Made by a program: the position numbers and the translations under genes. The notes below the pieces were generated by a model, which had not been told where the DNA came from, ran no database searches, and worked only from the letters and a program-made list of their open reading frames with translations. This document shows positions 35,510 to 45,469 of a stretch of DNA of 64,000 bases, piece after piece. This stretch comes from Streptomyces gilvus (GTDB lineage Bacteria; Actinomycetota; Actinomycetes; Streptomycetales; Streptomycetaceae), in the NCBI RefSeq assembly GCF_022513565.1, contig NZ_JAKWBE010000001.1, forward strand, positions 806,001 through 870,000, in the 5' to 3' direction. Numbering within the stretch: position 1 is the first letter of the stretch; the number at the start of each line of letters is the position of its first letter.

Positions 35510-35947
35510 TCAGGGCCCGACGGCATAACTCAGATCCTGCGCCTGGAGCGACGCGGGCCGCACCCGCAGCCACACCGTCCCCCTCACCGCGGGATCGCCG
35601 TACAGATACCGCACGAACCGCTCGTCCCACCGGTCCTCGTCCGGCCCCAGATAGCGAGCGAGCTTCCGCCGCCCCCGCGCCACGTCGAACGGCAGCAACT
35701 CCGCCCGCCCCCGCGCGATCACCTGGCGTACCAGCCCCGTCTCCACATCGCACTCGTCCACCACGAGCGCCACCCGCGGATCGTCCCGGACCTGCCCCGC
35801 CAGCCGAGCCCACGGCCCGGTCAGCACCCAGAACGCCGCGTCCTCCCACAAGAACCACACGGGCCGCACGGTGGGCCCGTTGGTGGCGATGCGAGCGGTC
35901 AGCGGCCGCAGCAGAAAGGAGTCCACGTCAAAGGGGTGAGAAGTCAC
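35510..35947 (-). CDS. PPOX-class flavin/F420-binding protein
   Basis: A 145-residue split-barrel protein of the pyridoxamine-5'-phosphate-oxidase-like group: ARIATNGPTVRPVWFLWEDAAFWVLT, RLAGQVRDDPRVALVVDE and the closing strand GTVWLRVRP. Such proteins in actinomycetes bind FMN or F420 and reduce or sense small molecules. The GTG at 35947 is chosen because homology begins at once after it; no ribosome site is seen. Its role here is unknown. Confidence 0.8.
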   Translation of the reverse strand: MTSHPFDVDSFLLRPLTARIATNGPTVRPVWFLWEDAAFWVLTGPWARLAGQVRDDPRVALVVDECDVETGLVRQVIARGRAELLPFDVARGRRKLARYLGPDEDRWDERFVRYLYGDPAVRGTVWLRVRPASLQAQDLSYAVGP

Positions 35948-36026
35948 CCCGGCATCATCGACCGCCCCCGCCCCACTGAACACCGACCACCGACCTAGGT
36001 CCACGGCCCGGTCTATGCTCCCCCGC

Positions 36027-36665
36027 ATGACCGGACAGCTCGTCTACTGGAACGGCCCCGGTGCCGCCAAGACGTTCACCCACCCGGTGCACTCCGCTTG
36101 GCCGGCGCGAGCCGGCAGGCAGGCCCGGATCCTTGACTACGGCTGTGGATACGGGCGGGTCATGGCCGAGCTGGCGGAGCAGGGCTTCTCCGATGTGCGC
36201 GGGGTGGATCCGTCCGCCGCCCTGATCGCCCGGGGCCGCCGCATACGACCGGACCTGCGGTTCGAGGTGCTGGAGTCCCCGCCGACGTTGCACTGCGCGG
36301 CGGCGAGCTTCGACGTCGTCCTGTTGTTCGCGGTGCTGACCTGCGTCCCCGACGAGCAGGACCAGCGGGCGCTCGTGGCCGAACTGGGCCGGGTCCTGGC
36401 ACCGGGCGGGCTGCTCTATGTCAGCGATCTGCTGCTCCAGGACGACGACCGCAACCGGGACCGCTATGCCGCGCACGCCCGGCGGTCCGGCGCTCCTCAC
36501 GGAGTCTTCGTCACCGACGACGGCGCCGTGTGCCGGCACCACGGCATCGGGGATCTGCACGCCCTGCTGGCGGACCTGGAGCCGGTGGACGAGCGTCGTA
36601 TCGACGTCGGCACCATGAACGGCCACCGGTCGCGGGCCGTGCAGCTGCTCTGCCGTCGGCGCTGA
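36027..36665 (+). CDS. Class I SAM-dependent methyltransferase
   Basis: A Rossmann-fold methyltransferase of 212 residues. ILDYGCGYGRVMAEL is the SAM-binding motif, GVDPSAALI the second strand, FDVVLLFAVLTCVPD the fourth, and GRVLAPGGLLYVSDLL the fifth. The target is unknown. TATGCT at 36014-36019 lies seven bases before the ATG with no ribosome site, a pattern of a leaderless transcript. Confidence 0.87.
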   Translation: MTGQLVYWNGPGAAKTFTHPVHSAWPARAGRQARILDYGCGYGRVMAELAEQGFSDVRGVDPSAALIARGRRIRPDLRFEVLESPPTLHCAAASFDVVLLFAVLTCVPDEQDQRALVAELGRVLAPGGLLYVSDLLLQDDDRNRDRYAAHARRSGAPHGVFVTDDGAVCRHHGIGDLHALLADLEPVDERRIDVGTMNGHRSRAVQLLCRRR

Positions 36666-36668
36666 GCC

Positions 36669-37130
36669 CTACGGCACCACCGTCACCGGCCAGCGCCCCG
36701 TCTTCACCAGGCGGACCGCCACCGAGCCGACGATCCGGTGGCCCGCCTGTTCCGAGGCGCCCACCACCACCGCGTCCGCCCGCAGTTCGTCGGCCGCCTT
36801 GACCAGACCGCTGTAGGGGTCGCCACGGAAGGTGTGGAACTCCCAGCGCACGTCGAATATCCCCTTCAGCCGCTCGGTCCCCTCCCGGATCTGCGTCTTG
36901 ATGTCCTCGGCGATCTCGCCCGTCGTCTCCGCCACCGGCGCCCCCATCGCCGCGCCCGCCGCCATCACCGGCTGCACGTAGACGACGGCGAGAAGCGCGC
37001 GCTGACGCCGGGCCAGGCCGCCGGCATACGCAGCTGCGCGCAGCGAGGAATCGGAGCCGTCCACTCCGACCACGATGACCTTCGGCCCGTCCGTACCCCG
37101 CTCGAACTGGTGAGAGTGCTGTTCCGTCAC
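36669..37130 (-). CDS. Universal stress protein
   Basis: A single UspA domain of 153 residues. [23 protein letters not shown] opens the fold, and [23 protein letters not shown] is the ATP-binding GxxG-x9-G(S/T) region with a slightly changed spacing. It ends [10 protein letters not shown]. The GTG at 37130 is the start. The gene is convergent with the methyltransferase gene (3 bp between stops) and divergent from lysX. Confidence 0.9.
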   Translation of the reverse strand: MTEQHSHQFERGTDGPKVIVVGVDGSDSSLRAAAYAGGLARRQRALLAVVYVQPVMAAGAAMGAPVAETTGEIAEDIKTQIREGTERLKGIFDVRWEFHTFRGDPYSGLVKAADELRADAVVVGASEQAGHRIVGSVAVRLVKTGRWPVTVVP

Positions 37131-37220
37131 GGCTGCGAGGCTATCGGAAACCGCAGGTCCCACCGCCGCGCGGGCCCCTTCGACGGGCGCCTGGGCCGGG
37201 CTCTTCCTACAGTCGGAACC

Positions 37221-40200
37221 ATGAGTGCCACAGCGCAGGCATCCCCGCCCAAGGACGGCGCGGGCCGGACGCGCCCGCCCGGCACCGGACGGCTGAGCCG
37301 GGTGCCCGAGGGCTTCGCCGCCTTCTTCGGCGCCCTCGGCCTGCTCTGCGCCCTGCTGGCCCTGATCCCGCCGCTGCGCGCCCTGCTCCGCCCGGTCGTC
37401 CGCTTCCTCGACCTGCTGATCGTCCCCATCAGCGCCAACCTCGCCTACGCCGTCTTCCTCTTCCTCCTGGCCGGCGCCACCGCAGCCCGCAAGAAGATCG
37501 CCTGGTGGCTGGTCGTCGTCTATCTCGGCCTGGTGGTCCTGACCGACGCCCTGGGCGTGTCCCTCGGCCTGTACGCCGCCTCCCTCCCGTCCCTCGTCGT
37601 CTGCGGCCTGCTGCTCGTCCTGCTGATCGTCGCCCGCGGGGAGTTCTACGCCGCCTCCCGCCGCGCCGCCGTCCGCCGCGCCGTCGGCGTCCTGCTCCTC
37701 GGCCTGGCCCTCGGCATCCTCGCCGGCTGGGGCCTGGTCGAGCTGTTCCCCGGCACCCTGCCCCACGGCCAGCGTCTGGCCTGGGCCGCCAACCGCGTGT
37801 GCGGCGGCCTCGTCTCGGCCGAGTCCTTCGACGGCCGCCCGCCCCGCGCCCTGTTCTTCCTGCTCGGCCTCTTCGGCGCCCTCGCCCTGCTCAACGCCGC
37901 CGCCACCCTCTTCCGCTCCCAGCGCATGGAGTCCGCCCTGCACGGCGACGAGGAGCCCCGCATCCGCGCCCTCCTCAAGGCCTACGGCGAGCAGGACTCC
38001 CTCGGCTACTTCGCCACCCGCCGCGACAAGGCCGTCGTCTTCTCCCGCAGCGGCAAGGCCGCCGTCACCTACCGCGTCGAGGCCGGCGTCTGCCTGGCCA
38101 GCGGCGATCCCGTCGGCGACCCGGAGGCCTGGCCGCACGCGATCGCCGCCTGGCTGGACGTGGCCCGTCTGCACGCCTGGGTGCCCGCCGCCATGGGCGC
38201 CTCCGAGGACGGCGCGAAGGCCTACGCCCGCGCCGGACTCGGCGCCCTCCAACTCGGCGACGAGGCCATCCTCGACGTGGCCGACTTCGACCTCGACGGC
38301 CGCGACATGCGGGTCACCCGGCAGGCCGTGCACCGCGTCCGCCGCACCGGCGCCACCACCCGCATCCGCCGCCACGCCACCCTCACCGACGAGGAGATGG
38401 AGGAGGTCGTCGACAAGGCCGACGCCTGGCGCGACACCGAGACCGAACGCGGCTTCTCCATGGCCCTCGACCGGCTCGGCGACCCCGCCGACGGCGACTG
38501 CCTCCTGGTGGAGGCCATCGGCGCGGACGGCCGGCTGCTCGCCCTGCTCTCCTTCGTGCCCTGGGGCCGCGACGGCATCTCCCTCGATCTGATGCGCCGT
38601 GACCGCAGCGCCCCGAACGGCGTCATGGAGTTCATGGTCGCCGAGCTGTGCGCCGCCGCCCCCAAGTTGGGGGTGCACAGGATCTCCCTCAACTTCGCCG
38701 TCTTCCGCTCGGCCTTCGAGGAGGGCGCCCGCATCGGCGCCGGCCCGGTCCTGCGGCTGTGGCGGCGCCTGCTGCTGTTCTTCTCCAAGTGGTGGCAACT
38801 GGAGGCGCTCTACCGCTCCAACGCCAAGTACCAGCCCGAGTGGTATCCCCGCTTCATCTGTTACGGCGACACGGGCGCCCTGGCCCGCATCGGCCTGGCC
38901 TCCGGGATCGCCGAAGGTTTCGTTTCCGTACCGTCCCTGCGCAAACTCTGGGGAAAAGGGCACTCGAAGGGCGCGTCCAGGCCCGTCACCACGGAAGGCC
39001 TGCCGTCGCTGTCGGCGCTCGGCCTCGCCGGAGGGGACGAGGCCGGGCCCGACGACCCCTTGGCCGGCCTGCCCGAACAGGTCCGCGTCCGCCACCACAA
39101 GCTCGACAGGCTGGCCGCCGACGGCACCGACCCCTACCCGGTCGGCATCCCGCGGCGCACCCACACCCTCGCCGAGGTCCGGCCCGGCGACGACGTCACC
39201 GTCGCCGGGCGGATCATGCTCGTCCGCGACTTCGGCGGCATCGTCTTCGCCGTGCTCCGCGACTGGTCGGGCGACCACCAACTCGCCCTCACCCGCGAGC
39301 GGTCCGGCCCCGCACTCGACCGCTTCACCGCCGACACCGACATCGGCGACCACATCAGCGCCACCGGCAGAGCGGGCACCAGCGACAAGGGCGAACCGAC
39401 CGTCTTCGTCACCGGCTGGCAGCTGATCGGCAAGTGCCTGCGCCCGCTGCCCGACAAACGCCGGGGACTGGCCGATCCCGAGGCCAAGGTCCGGATGCGC
39501 TATCTCGACCTGGTGTCCAGCCCCGAGGCCCGCGAGGTGATCCGGACCCGCTCCACGGCCGTACAGGCCCTGCGGCAGGGGCTGTTGAGCCGCGGCTACC
39601 TCGAGGTCGAGACGCCGATGCTCCAGCAGATCCACGGCGGCGCCAACGCCCGCCCGTTCACCACCCACATCAACGCCTACGACCTCGACCTCTATCTGCG
39701 CATCGCCCCCGAGCTGTACCTGAAGCGGCTGTGCGTCGGCGGGCTGGAGAAGGTCTTCGAGATGGGCCGCACCTTCCGCAACGAGGGCGTCTCCTACAAG
39801 CACAACCCCGAGTTCACGATGCTGGAGGCCTACCAGGCGTTCGCCGACTACGACGTGATGCTCGACCTCGCCCGCGAACTCGTCCAGGACGCGGCCACCG
39901 CCGCCTTCGGCGCACCGGTCGCCCACAAGGACGGCAAGGAGTACGACATCTCCGGCGCGTGGCCGGTCAAGACCGTCTACGGGGCGATCTCGGAGGCACT
40001 GGGGGAGGAGATCGACGCGGACACCGAACTGGAACGGCTGCGGGGGCTGTGCGACCGGGCGGGTGTGCCGTACACCGCGGACGACGGCCGTGGCGACGTG
40101 GTCCTCGAAATGTACGAACGCCTGGTCGAGGAGAGGACCCAACTCCCCACCTTCTACAAGGACTTCCCGACGGACGTCTCCCCGCTCACCCGCCGGCACC

Positions 40201-40499
40201 GCACCGACCCGCGGCTCGCCGAACGCTGGGACCTGGTCGCCTTCGGTACCGAACTGGGCACGGCCTACTCCGAGTTGACCGACCCGGTGGAACAGCGCCG
40301 CCGTCTGACCGCCCAGTCCCTGCTGGCCGCCGGCGGCGACCCCGAGGCGATGGAACTGGACGAGGACTTCCTCGACGCCCTCGAATACGCGATGCCCCCC
40401 ACCGGTGGTCTGGGCATCGGGGTGGACCGCCTGATCATGTTCCTGACGGGCCGGACGATCCGGGAAACCCTGCCCTTCCCCCTGGTCCGCCGCCGCTGA
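37221..40499 (+). CDS. lysX: Lysyl-phosphatidylglycerol synthase fused to lysyl-tRNA synthetase
   Basis: A two-function protein of 1092 residues. The N-terminal part has about six membrane helices (30-230) and a DUF2156 domain (about 260-560), which transfers lysine from Lys-tRNA to phosphatidylglycerol and lowers envelope charge. The C-terminal part is a class II lysyl-tRNA synthetase: an OB-fold, [21 protein letters not shown] (motif 2) and [11 protein letters not shown] (motif 3). The layout is that of mycobacterial LysX, linked there to resistance to cationic peptides. TACAGT at 37208-37213 lies seven bases before the ATG, so the mRNA may be leaderless. Its 3' end overlaps an antisense gene by 65 bp. 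Confidence 0.93.
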   Translation: MSATAQASPPKDGAGRTRPPGTGRLSRVPEGFAAFFGALGLLCALLALIPPLRALLRPVVRFLDLLIVPISANLAYAVFLFLLAGATAARKKIAWWLVVVYLGLVVLTDALGVSLGLYAASLPSLVVCGLLLVLLIVARGEFYAASRRAAVRRAVGVLLLGLALGILAGWGLVELFPGTLPHGQRLAWAANRVCGGLVSAESFDGRPPRALFFLLGLFGALALLNAAATLFRSQRMESALHGDEEPRIRALLKAYGEQDSLGYFATRRDKAVVFSRSGKAAVTYRVEAGVCLASGDPVGDPEAWPHAIAAWLDVARLHAWVPAAMGASEDGAKAYARAGLGALQLGDEAILDVADFDLDGRDMRVTRQAVHRVRRTGATTRIRRHATLTDEEMEEVVDKADAWRDTETERGFSMALDRLGDPADGDCLLVEAIGADGRLLALLSFVPWGRDGISLDLMRRDRSAPNGVMEFMVAELCAAAPKLGVHRISLNFAVFRSAFEEGARIGAGPVLRLWRRLLLFFSKWWQLEALYRSNAKYQPEWYPRFICYGDTGALARIGLASGIAEGFVSVPSLRKLWGKGHSKGASRPVTTEGLPSLSALGLAGGDEAGPDDPLAGLPEQVRVRHHKLDRLAADGTDPYPVGIPRRTHTLAEVRPGDDVTVAGRIMLVRDFGGIVFAVLRDWSGDHQLALTRERSGPALDRFTADTDIGDHISATGRAGTSDKGEPTVFVTGWQLIGKCLRPLPDKRRGLADPEAKVRMRYLDLVSSPEAREVIRTRSTAVQALRQGLLSRGYLEVETPMLQQIHGGANARPFTTHINAYDLDLYLRIAPELYLKRLCVGGLEKVFEMGRTFRNEGVSYKHNPEFTMLEAYQAFADYDVMLDLARELVQDAATAAFGAPVAHKDGKEYDISGAWPVKTVYGAISEALGEEIDADTELERLRGLCDRAGVPYTADDGRGDVVLEMYERLVEERTQLPTFYKDFPTDVSPLTRRHRTDPRLAERWDLVAFGTELGTAYSELTDPVEQRRRLTAQSLLAAGGDPEAMELDEDFLDALEYAMPPTGGLGIGVDRLIMFLTGRTIRETLPFPLVRRR

Positions 40500-41265
40500 C
40501 CCCGCGCAGCAGTCCCAGATCCCCGCCCCACGCGTCGAGCACCGGCCCGTGCCCGGCTGCACGGGCGAGCGGCTCGATGTCCCGGAACAGAGCGCGCTGG
40601 GTCTCCGGATCCCCGTCGGCCAGAATGCGGCGCACCACCGGCAGCAGCCGCCCGACGTCCCACCGCTCGTCGCCGAGCGGCCGGCGCTCGAGCTCCCACC
40701 GCAGGTACTTGTTGTACGGCCGTACCCGCCGGTGCAGCGCGAACAGCGTCTCCAGCGCGTACGGGACGCTCTCGGCGGCGTCCAGGTGTCCGAGCGTCTC
40801 CCGCCCGTCCCGGTAGCTCTTCAACGAGCGGTAGGTCTGGTTGACGTAGGCGTCGAGGCACCCGGCCGCCGTCGTGTGCGCCTCCTCGTCGTCCAAGGTC
40901 CGCTTGCGGTCGAGGATCGCGGTGATTCCCCCGTCCAGCCGGTCCAGCAGCACCTCGGCGTGCACGTACGCGTACCGGCTCCAGGCCTCGGGAGGAAACC
41001 CGCGCCGACGGAACTCCTCCAGGGTGAGCACCACCAGATCCAGGTGCCCGGAGCGGAACCCGTCCAGCTCGCTGAGCGGGGAGGCGCCCCACTCGCGCAG
41101 GACGACGTGCAGGTCGTGGTCGGAGCGGACGGTCGGCATGCCGTCGTGCACCTGGGAGCCGCTGAGGACCAGACCGACGACTCCGGGGTCGTCGCAGGCC
41201 CGCCTGACGAAGGCGGCGACGGTGTCGTCGGGGCCGTCACCGAGGACGGGAGGCGGTGTGGGCAC
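40435..41265 (-). CDS. Nucleotidyltransferase-domain protein
   Basis: A 276-residue protein of the minimal nucleotidyltransferase type. [26 protein letters not shown] has the GS and DxD pattern that binds the nucleotide and metal; a helical domain (about 110-250) with [20 protein letters not shown] follows, as in aminoglycoside adenylyltransferases and HI0074-like proteins. The substrate is unknown. GTG 41265 has GGAGAT upstream. Its last 65 bases lie opposite the end of lysX. The Gly/Pro-rich tail is poorly constrained. Confidence 0.8.
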   Translation of the reverse strand: MPTPPPVLGDGPDDTVAAFVRRACDDPGVVGLVLSGSQVHDGMPTVRSDHDLHVVLREWGASPLSELDGFRSGHLDLVVLTLEEFRRRGFPPEAWSRYAYVHAEVLLDRLDGGITAILDRKRTLDDEEAHTTAAGCLDAYVNQTYRSLKSYRDGRETLGHLDAAESVPYALETLFALHRRVRPYNKYLRWELERRPLGDERWDVGRLLPVVRRILADGDPETQRALFRDIEPLARAAGHGPVLDAWGGDLGLLRGVSGGGPGGRAGFPGSSGPSGT

Positions 41266-41500
41266 GGGTGATCTCCGGATGTCGGGCGTGAGCGGCCTGC
41301 GGCCGCGCTGGGGCCGGTGCGCGTCTGCGGTGCGAGGAGCGCCGCGGGAGATCACTTCACGGGACGGACGCTAGCCGGAACAGCCGTCCGGGGAAAGCGA
41401 ATTGTGGGGCGGCGCGGTGCTTGGGCCGAGTGGGTGGTTTCCCGGGGCCGGACCGGTGTCGCTGGGGGGCGTCGGTGTGGTGCCGGGCGAGTCATGACTC

Positions 41501-42340
41501 ATGAAGAAGGATCAGTTCCTCACGCGGCGCCGGGCGTTGCTCGCCGGGGCCGCCGCCCTGGGCGCGGCCGGCACCGCCGGCGCGCTCGCGCTGCGCGGGG
41601 CAGAAGGGCCGGCCCGCAGGGCCGCCGCTCCCGCCGCCGGCCCGGAGGCACGCGCCGTGCTCAACCCCTCCGCCTACCGTCTGCAGCCCCTGACCGGCTA
41701 CGGACCCCCGCAGGCCGCCCACGCCCGGCCCCCGGTCCTGCACGAGCCGTTCCTGCGCATGTCCGGCCGCGGTCGCACCATGCTGCTGACCTTCGACGAC
41801 GGACCCGACCCCCGCTACACCCCGCACATCCTCGACACCCTCGCCGAGCACGAGGTCCACGCGACGTTCTTCGTGTGCGGGGAGCAGGCCGACTGGAACC
41901 GCGACCTGCTGGCCCGGATGGCCGACGAGGGGCACGTCGTCGGCAACCACACCTGGTCCCACCCCCTGCTGACGACGCTCACCCGCTCCCAGATCCGCAG
42001 CGAGATGAAGCGCACCAGCGACGTCATCGAGGACGCCTACGGCGAGAGGCCCCAGTGGTTCCGCGCCCCCTACGGCGTCTGGAACCGGGCCGCCTTCCAA
42101 CTGGGCGCCGACCTGGGCATGGAACCGCTCGCCTGGACGGTCGACACCCTCGACTGGACCAGGCCCGGCACCCGCAGCATCGTCCACCGGGTCGAGGACG
42201 GCGCCGCCCCCGGCGTGGTCGTGCTCTCGCACGACGCCGGGGGCGACCGTTCCCAGAGCGTCCGGGCGCTCAAGGAGTATCTGCCCGAGCTTCTCGACTC
42301 CGGTTACCACCTCACCGTGCCCTGGCGCCCCGACGCATGA
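41501..42340 (+). CDS. Secreted polysaccharide deacetylase (NodB domain)
   Basis: A 279-residue exported deacetylase. The Tat motif TRRRALLAGAAAL is followed by an Ala-rich linker and the NodB domain: TFDDGPDPRYT (catalytic and metal Asp), NHTWSHP (metal His pair), RAPYGVWN, DTLDWTRPG and VVLSHDAGG. Likely substrates are peptidoglycan or chitin-type N-acetyl groups outside the cell. It is convergent with a sortase gene, 30 bp apart. Confidence 0.92.
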   Translation: MKKDQFLTRRRALLAGAAALGAAGTAGALALRGAEGPARRAAAPAAGPEARAVLNPSAYRLQPLTGYGPPQAAHARPPVLHEPFLRMSGRGRTMLLTFDDGPDPRYTPHILDTLAEHEVHATFFVCGEQADWNRDLLARMADEGHVVGNHTWSHPLLTTLTRSQIRSEMKRTSDVIEDAYGERPQWFRAPYGVWNRAAFQLGADLGMEPLAWTVDTLDWTRPGTRSIVHRVEDGAAPGVVVLSHDAGGDRSQSVRALKEYLPELLDSGYHLTVPWRPDA

Positions 42341-42370
42341 GCCCGATTTCGTCCGTCCGGTCGGGAATCC

Positions 42371-43033
42371 TCAGCGGACCTCGACCAGACGGGCGAAGAC
42401 GACGACATTCCCGTCGTATCCGTGCTGTTTCGAGAAACCGCCGCCGCAAGTGATGACGCGGAGTTCCGGGGCGCCCTTGGAACCGTATACGCGGTCTCCG
42501 GGGAAGTTGGCCTTCGCGAAGACCTCGATTCCGTAGATCTCGAAAACGGCCGTCTTTCCGTCCTTCCGCGCGACCTCGACGCGATTTCCCTTCTTCAGGG
42601 CCCCCAGGCCGTAGAACACGGCGGGGCCCTGTTTGTTGTCGACATGGCCGACGACGACCGCGGTCCCCTTCTCGCCGGGTGAGACCGCGCCGGTGAACCA
42701 GCCCGCCAGGTTCGGGTCCTCCGGCGGGGGCGCCGCCACCCAGCCGTCGGGGTCCAGACCCACCGGCATGACCGGCGCGTCGACCCGGATGGCCGGGATC
42801 CTGACCCGGTCGGGCTGGGCGTAGGGCAACGCCTGGACGCTGCGGAAGGTGCCGGGGACACGACTGTCCGCCGCGGCCGCCGAGGCGGGCTGCGGCGGAC
42901 CCACGTCGAACTCCCCCGAACCGTTCCGGATGAGGGCGAGGCCGGTCAGCAGAACAAGCGCTATCACGCCCCAGGGAGCACGCTTCTTCGGGCGCAGCTC
43001 CTCCTCTTCCTCGGCCAGCTCGAACGCAGACAT
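42371..43033 (-). CDS. Class F-like sortase
   Basis: A sortase of 220 residues anchored by one N-terminal helix (PWGVIALVLLTGLAL, about 21-37). The catalytic set is visible: His in VVVGHVDN, Cys in LRVITCGGGF and Arg in VVVFARLVEV. The early RIPAIRVDAPVMPVGLDPDGWVAAPP strand is typical of the actinobacterial class F group. GAGGGGA precedes ATG 43033. The genes around it encode secreted proteins with C-terminal helices, but none shows a clear LPxTG-type signal, so its substrates are open. Confidence 0.88.
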   Translation of the reverse strand: MSAFELAEEEEELRPKKRAPWGVIALVLLTGLALIRNGSGEFDVGPPQPASAAAADSRVPGTFRSVQALPYAQPDRVRIPAIRVDAPVMPVGLDPDGWVAAPPPEDPNLAGWFTGAVSPGEKGTAVVVGHVDNKQGPAVFYGLGALKKGNRVEVARKDGKTAVFEIYGIEVFAKANFPGDRVYGSKGAPELRVITCGGGFSKQHGYDGNVVVFARLVEVR

Positions 43034-43365
43034 TCGACTTTCCCCTCTCGACGCGGCCGTCGCCCCGTCATTCGCGCATACGAGAACGCTAAGTGGCGTG
43101 CGCGAAACCGGCGACGGGTGAGGCGCGAACGGGTGCCCCGCGTGTCTTCGGTGCGCCATCCGGGTTGCCGTCCCCAGGAATTTTCTGACGGCGTGTGACC
43201 TGCGCTGATGTCCGATGGTGCGGTAATCGGTCGGCGTGTCCTCTCACCAGGACGGACCAGCGCCGAAATGCGCGCGCGTGCACGGCGTCTGAGGGTCTTT
43301 CTGGGAGACGCTTTCTCGCCGATCGACCGGGGACGGGTCCCGGGGCGTCTTCCCCGGAGGATCAC
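43034..43365. other. Divergent promoter region, no gene seen
   Basis: These 332 bases separate the sortase gene from a secreted-protein gene on the other strand. I see no gene-like frame, hairpin or operator; they should contain both promoters. A CGGAGG ribosome site at 43355-43360 serves the right-hand gene. Confidence 0.5.
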
Positions 43366-43854
43366 ATGCGTACCACTCGTGCCCTGGCGGCGTCCGCCGC
43401 CGCGGTCGCCGTCCTCGGGATCGCCGCCCCCGCGTCCGTCGCGCGGGACGGCATGCCCAGCCCGAGCAACATCGTGGCCCTGCCCAGCGTCATCGCCCGG
43501 GGCGGACAGCTGACCATCACCGTCAACAACTGCAGCACCCCCGCCACCGCGAGTTCGGACGCCTTCCGGCCGATCCAGCTGACCTCGCGCAACGGCACCC
43601 TGGCGACCGGCACCGCGACCGTCAACCGTGACGCACGCCAGGGATCGCACAGCATCAGCGTCGTCTGCGCCAACGGCACCGTGATCAACCCCGCGGCCTT
43701 CTCCGTCATCGGCGGCGTCCAGGGCGGTCTCGGCGGCAGCAGCTCCAGCGGGGCCACGCCCACCGACGTGGCGATCGGCGGCGGACTGGTGGCCGCGGCC
43801 GTCGTCGGCGGCGGGTTGTTCTGGATGCGCCGCAGGGCGGAGCGCAGGATCTGA
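43366..43854 (+). CDS. Small secreted protein with C-terminal membrane anchor
   Basis: A 162-residue exported protein: a signal peptide (to about ASVA, residue 26), a beta-rich domain with a disulphide-capable Cys pair (VNNCSTP and VVCANGT), a Gly/Ser linker and a C-terminal helix (GGGLVAAAVVGGGLFW) followed by RRRAERRI. This looks like a wall protein with a sortase-style tail but without an LPxTG motif. It resembles the protein at 43972-44490. Function unknown. Confidence 0.78.
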   Translation: MRTTRALAASAAAVAVLGIAAPASVARDGMPSPSNIVALPSVIARGGQLTITVNNCSTPATASSDAFRPIQLTSRNGTLATGTATVNRDARQGSHSISVVCANGTVINPAAFSVIGGVQGGLGGSSSSGATPTDVAIGGGLVAAAVVGGGLFWMRRRAERRI

Positions 43855-43924
43855 CCCCGCACCCCTCGGAAGGACCGACTCACCCCTCGGGAGGACCGCT
43901 TCGGAGGACCGACCGCACGTGAAA

Positions 43925-43966
43925 CGCCTTGGCCCCGGATTCCGTCGAGGATCCGGGACCAAGGCG
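43925..43966. terminator. Strong bidirectional terminator
   Basis: A 16-bp stem with one mismatch (43925-43940 with 43951-43966) around a 10-nt loop, lying between two convergent genes. It should end transcripts from both. Confidence 0.8.
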
Positions 43967-43971
43967 TCGCG

Positions 43972-44490
43972 TCAGGAGCCGCGGCGCTGCGAGAAGTGGT
44001 AGGCCGCCCCGACGGAGCCCAGGATGAGCGCGGCTCCCATGCCGATCTCCTTCAGGTCGAACCCGGCGATGCTGCCGCCCTCACCGGCCTGCACGGCGCG
44101 GTGGGGATCGACGGGGTTCACCGGTACGGGCGTTGGGCCCACCGGACGGCCGCCCGCGATGGTCAGCCCCGTCGAGCCGCTCGCCCCGTCACAGGTGAAC
44201 GTCACCTGGTAGACCGCCCCCGGGCTGGCGTCCCAGTAGACGGTCGCCGTGGCCACGGAACTGCCCCGGGGAATGGCGACGGTGTCGAACACCGCCGAGC
44301 TCACCGTGGCCGGTCCTCCGCAGCCGCCGTCGCGCTGGAGTCGCAGCGCGACCTCGCCGCCCGGGGCGACGCTCGAGGGCAGGACGCTGAAGCCGAACGG
44401 TGTGATGGTGCCGGCGAGGGCGGCCGGCGCGCAGAAGGCGAGGGCGCTGACGCCCAGCAGTGCGGCCGCAGCGACGCGTATCGCGCGCAT
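43972..44490 (-). CDS. Small secreted protein with C-terminal membrane anchor
   Basis: A 172-residue exported protein with the same plan as its convergent neighbour: a signal peptide (to ALAG, about 27), a beta-sandwich-like domain with one Cys pair (GGCGGPA and TFTCDGA), a Pro-rich linker, and a C-terminal helix (IGMGAALILGSVGAAY) followed by HFSQRRGS. No sortase motif is visible. GGAGG precedes ATG 44490. The two genes may be old paralogues; function unknown. Confidence 0.78.
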   Translation of the reverse strand: MRAIRVAAAALLGVSALAFCAPAALAGTITPFGFSVLPSSVAPGGEVALRLQRDGGCGGPATVSSAVFDTVAIPRGSSVATATVYWDASPGAVYQVTFTCDGASGSTGLTIAGGRPVGPTPVPVNPVDPHRAVQAGEGGSIAGFDLKEIGMGAALILGSVGAAYHFSQRRGS

Positions 44491-44623
44491 GGTGGATCCT
44501 CCGGTCCCCGAGGAGCAGCCGCGGACCTTTTCCGCTGGCGCCACAAATGCACCTCGATGACCGAAACGCTAGGAACGGGTGTGCGCCTACGCGATCGCAG
44601 TCAGGCGAATGGGGCATATGTGT

Positions 44624-44673
44624 GGGCCACCCGGGGGACACGCACGGCGTGGCGGGTGTCGTCCGGGTGGCCC
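44624..44673 (-). terminator. Terminator after the DUF4239 gene
   Basis: GGGCCACCCGG (44624-44634) pairs perfectly with CCGGGTGGCCC (44663-44673); the stem extends inward through GACAC/GTGTC. It lies 17 bp past the DUF4239 stop in the direction of transcription. Confidence 0.75.
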
Positions 44674-44689
44674 CTCGGGTGAGGGCCTG

Positions 44690-45454
44690 TCAGCCCTTGA
44701 TGTGCGGGAAGAGAGTGAGGAAGGGTTCCGCCGAGGCGGTGATGCCGCGGCTGTAGGGCGCGTCGAAGTCCCAGATCAGGAACAACAGGAAGGCGATCAG
44801 GGCGGAGAACAGCCCGGCCAGGACCAGTTCGCGCCCGGTGCGCCGGATCTGCAGCGCGAAGATCATCCCGATGGTGACGACGGCACCGGACAGCAGCCCG
44901 AACCAGACCACGCCCGGCATGGTGGCCCCAAGTGAGTCCGCGCGGGCGGTACGCGCCTGATCGGCAGCGGTCACCTGGTCCAGCAGCGGCTGGTAGGCCT
45001 GCCCCTCGAAGTCGTTCTTCGGCTGGTAGTCGGTGACGTCCTCGCGGATGCGCTGGAAGAGCTCGTCACCGCGCGCGGTGACCTTCCCGTGGTCCGCCAT
45101 CGCCTTCCAGTCGACCGCGACGACGTGTCCGGCATAGGCGTTGACATCGGCGCGAATGTGGTCACGGACGTCGGGCGGGTAGACCCGTACCCGCTGCGAG
45201 ATCTCGTGCAGCGCCATCGCCTCCGCCTGCACATGGTCCTGGGCGGCGCTGCGGCCCTCCCAGACCCCGGCGATGGCCAGGCCCAGGACGATGGCGTACA
45301 CCACGCCGATCCACATCGTCATGTACTCGATGACGTCCGGGGTCTCGCTGGGGTCCTCGTCGTCGGGTGCCGCCTTGTGCCGTACGAGGGTGATGACGAC
45401 CACCACGACGCAGGCGGCCAGCATCGCGAGGGTGAGAACAAGCCAATCCGGCAA
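44690..45454 (-). CDS. DUF4239 membrane protein
   Basis: A 254-residue protein with two N-terminal helices (about 4-24 and 46-66), a long soluble helical middle (70-175) and two C-terminal helices (about 180-230). ALHEISQRVRVYPPDVR and the paired C-terminal helices (IFALQIRRTGRELVLAGLF) match DUF4239, a bestrophin-like family that may form ion channels. It starts 15 bp after the proline-rich protein gene, so the two are co-transcribed. Confidence 0.82.
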   Translation of the reverse strand: MPDWLVLTLAMLAACVVVVVITLVRHKAAPDDEDPSETPDVIEYMTMWIGVVYAIVLGLAIAGVWEGRSAAQDHVQAEAMALHEISQRVRVYPPDVRDHIRADVNAYAGHVVAVDWKAMADHGKVTARGDELFQRIREDVTDYQPKNDFEGQAYQPLLDQVTAADQARTARADSLGATMPGVVWFGLLSGAVVTIGMIFALQIRRTGRELVLAGLFSALIAFLLFLIWDFDAPYSRGITASAEPFLTLFPHIKG

Positions 45455-45469
45455 GGGGTGCCTCCAGAT

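Noticed and set aside
36669..40562. Minus-strand open frame of about 1297 codons opposite lysX
   Set aside because: It is the GC-rich antisense shadow of lysX. Only its last part (36669-37130) is a real gene, the universal stress protein.
41266..41500. Possible small gene before the deacetylase
   Set aside because: The frame is Gly/Arg-rich, lacks a ribosome site and looks like divergent promoter DNA.
44004..44682. Plus-strand frames over the secreted-protein gene
   Set aside because: Low-complexity antisense sequence without a domain; the minus gene has a signal peptide and ribosome site.
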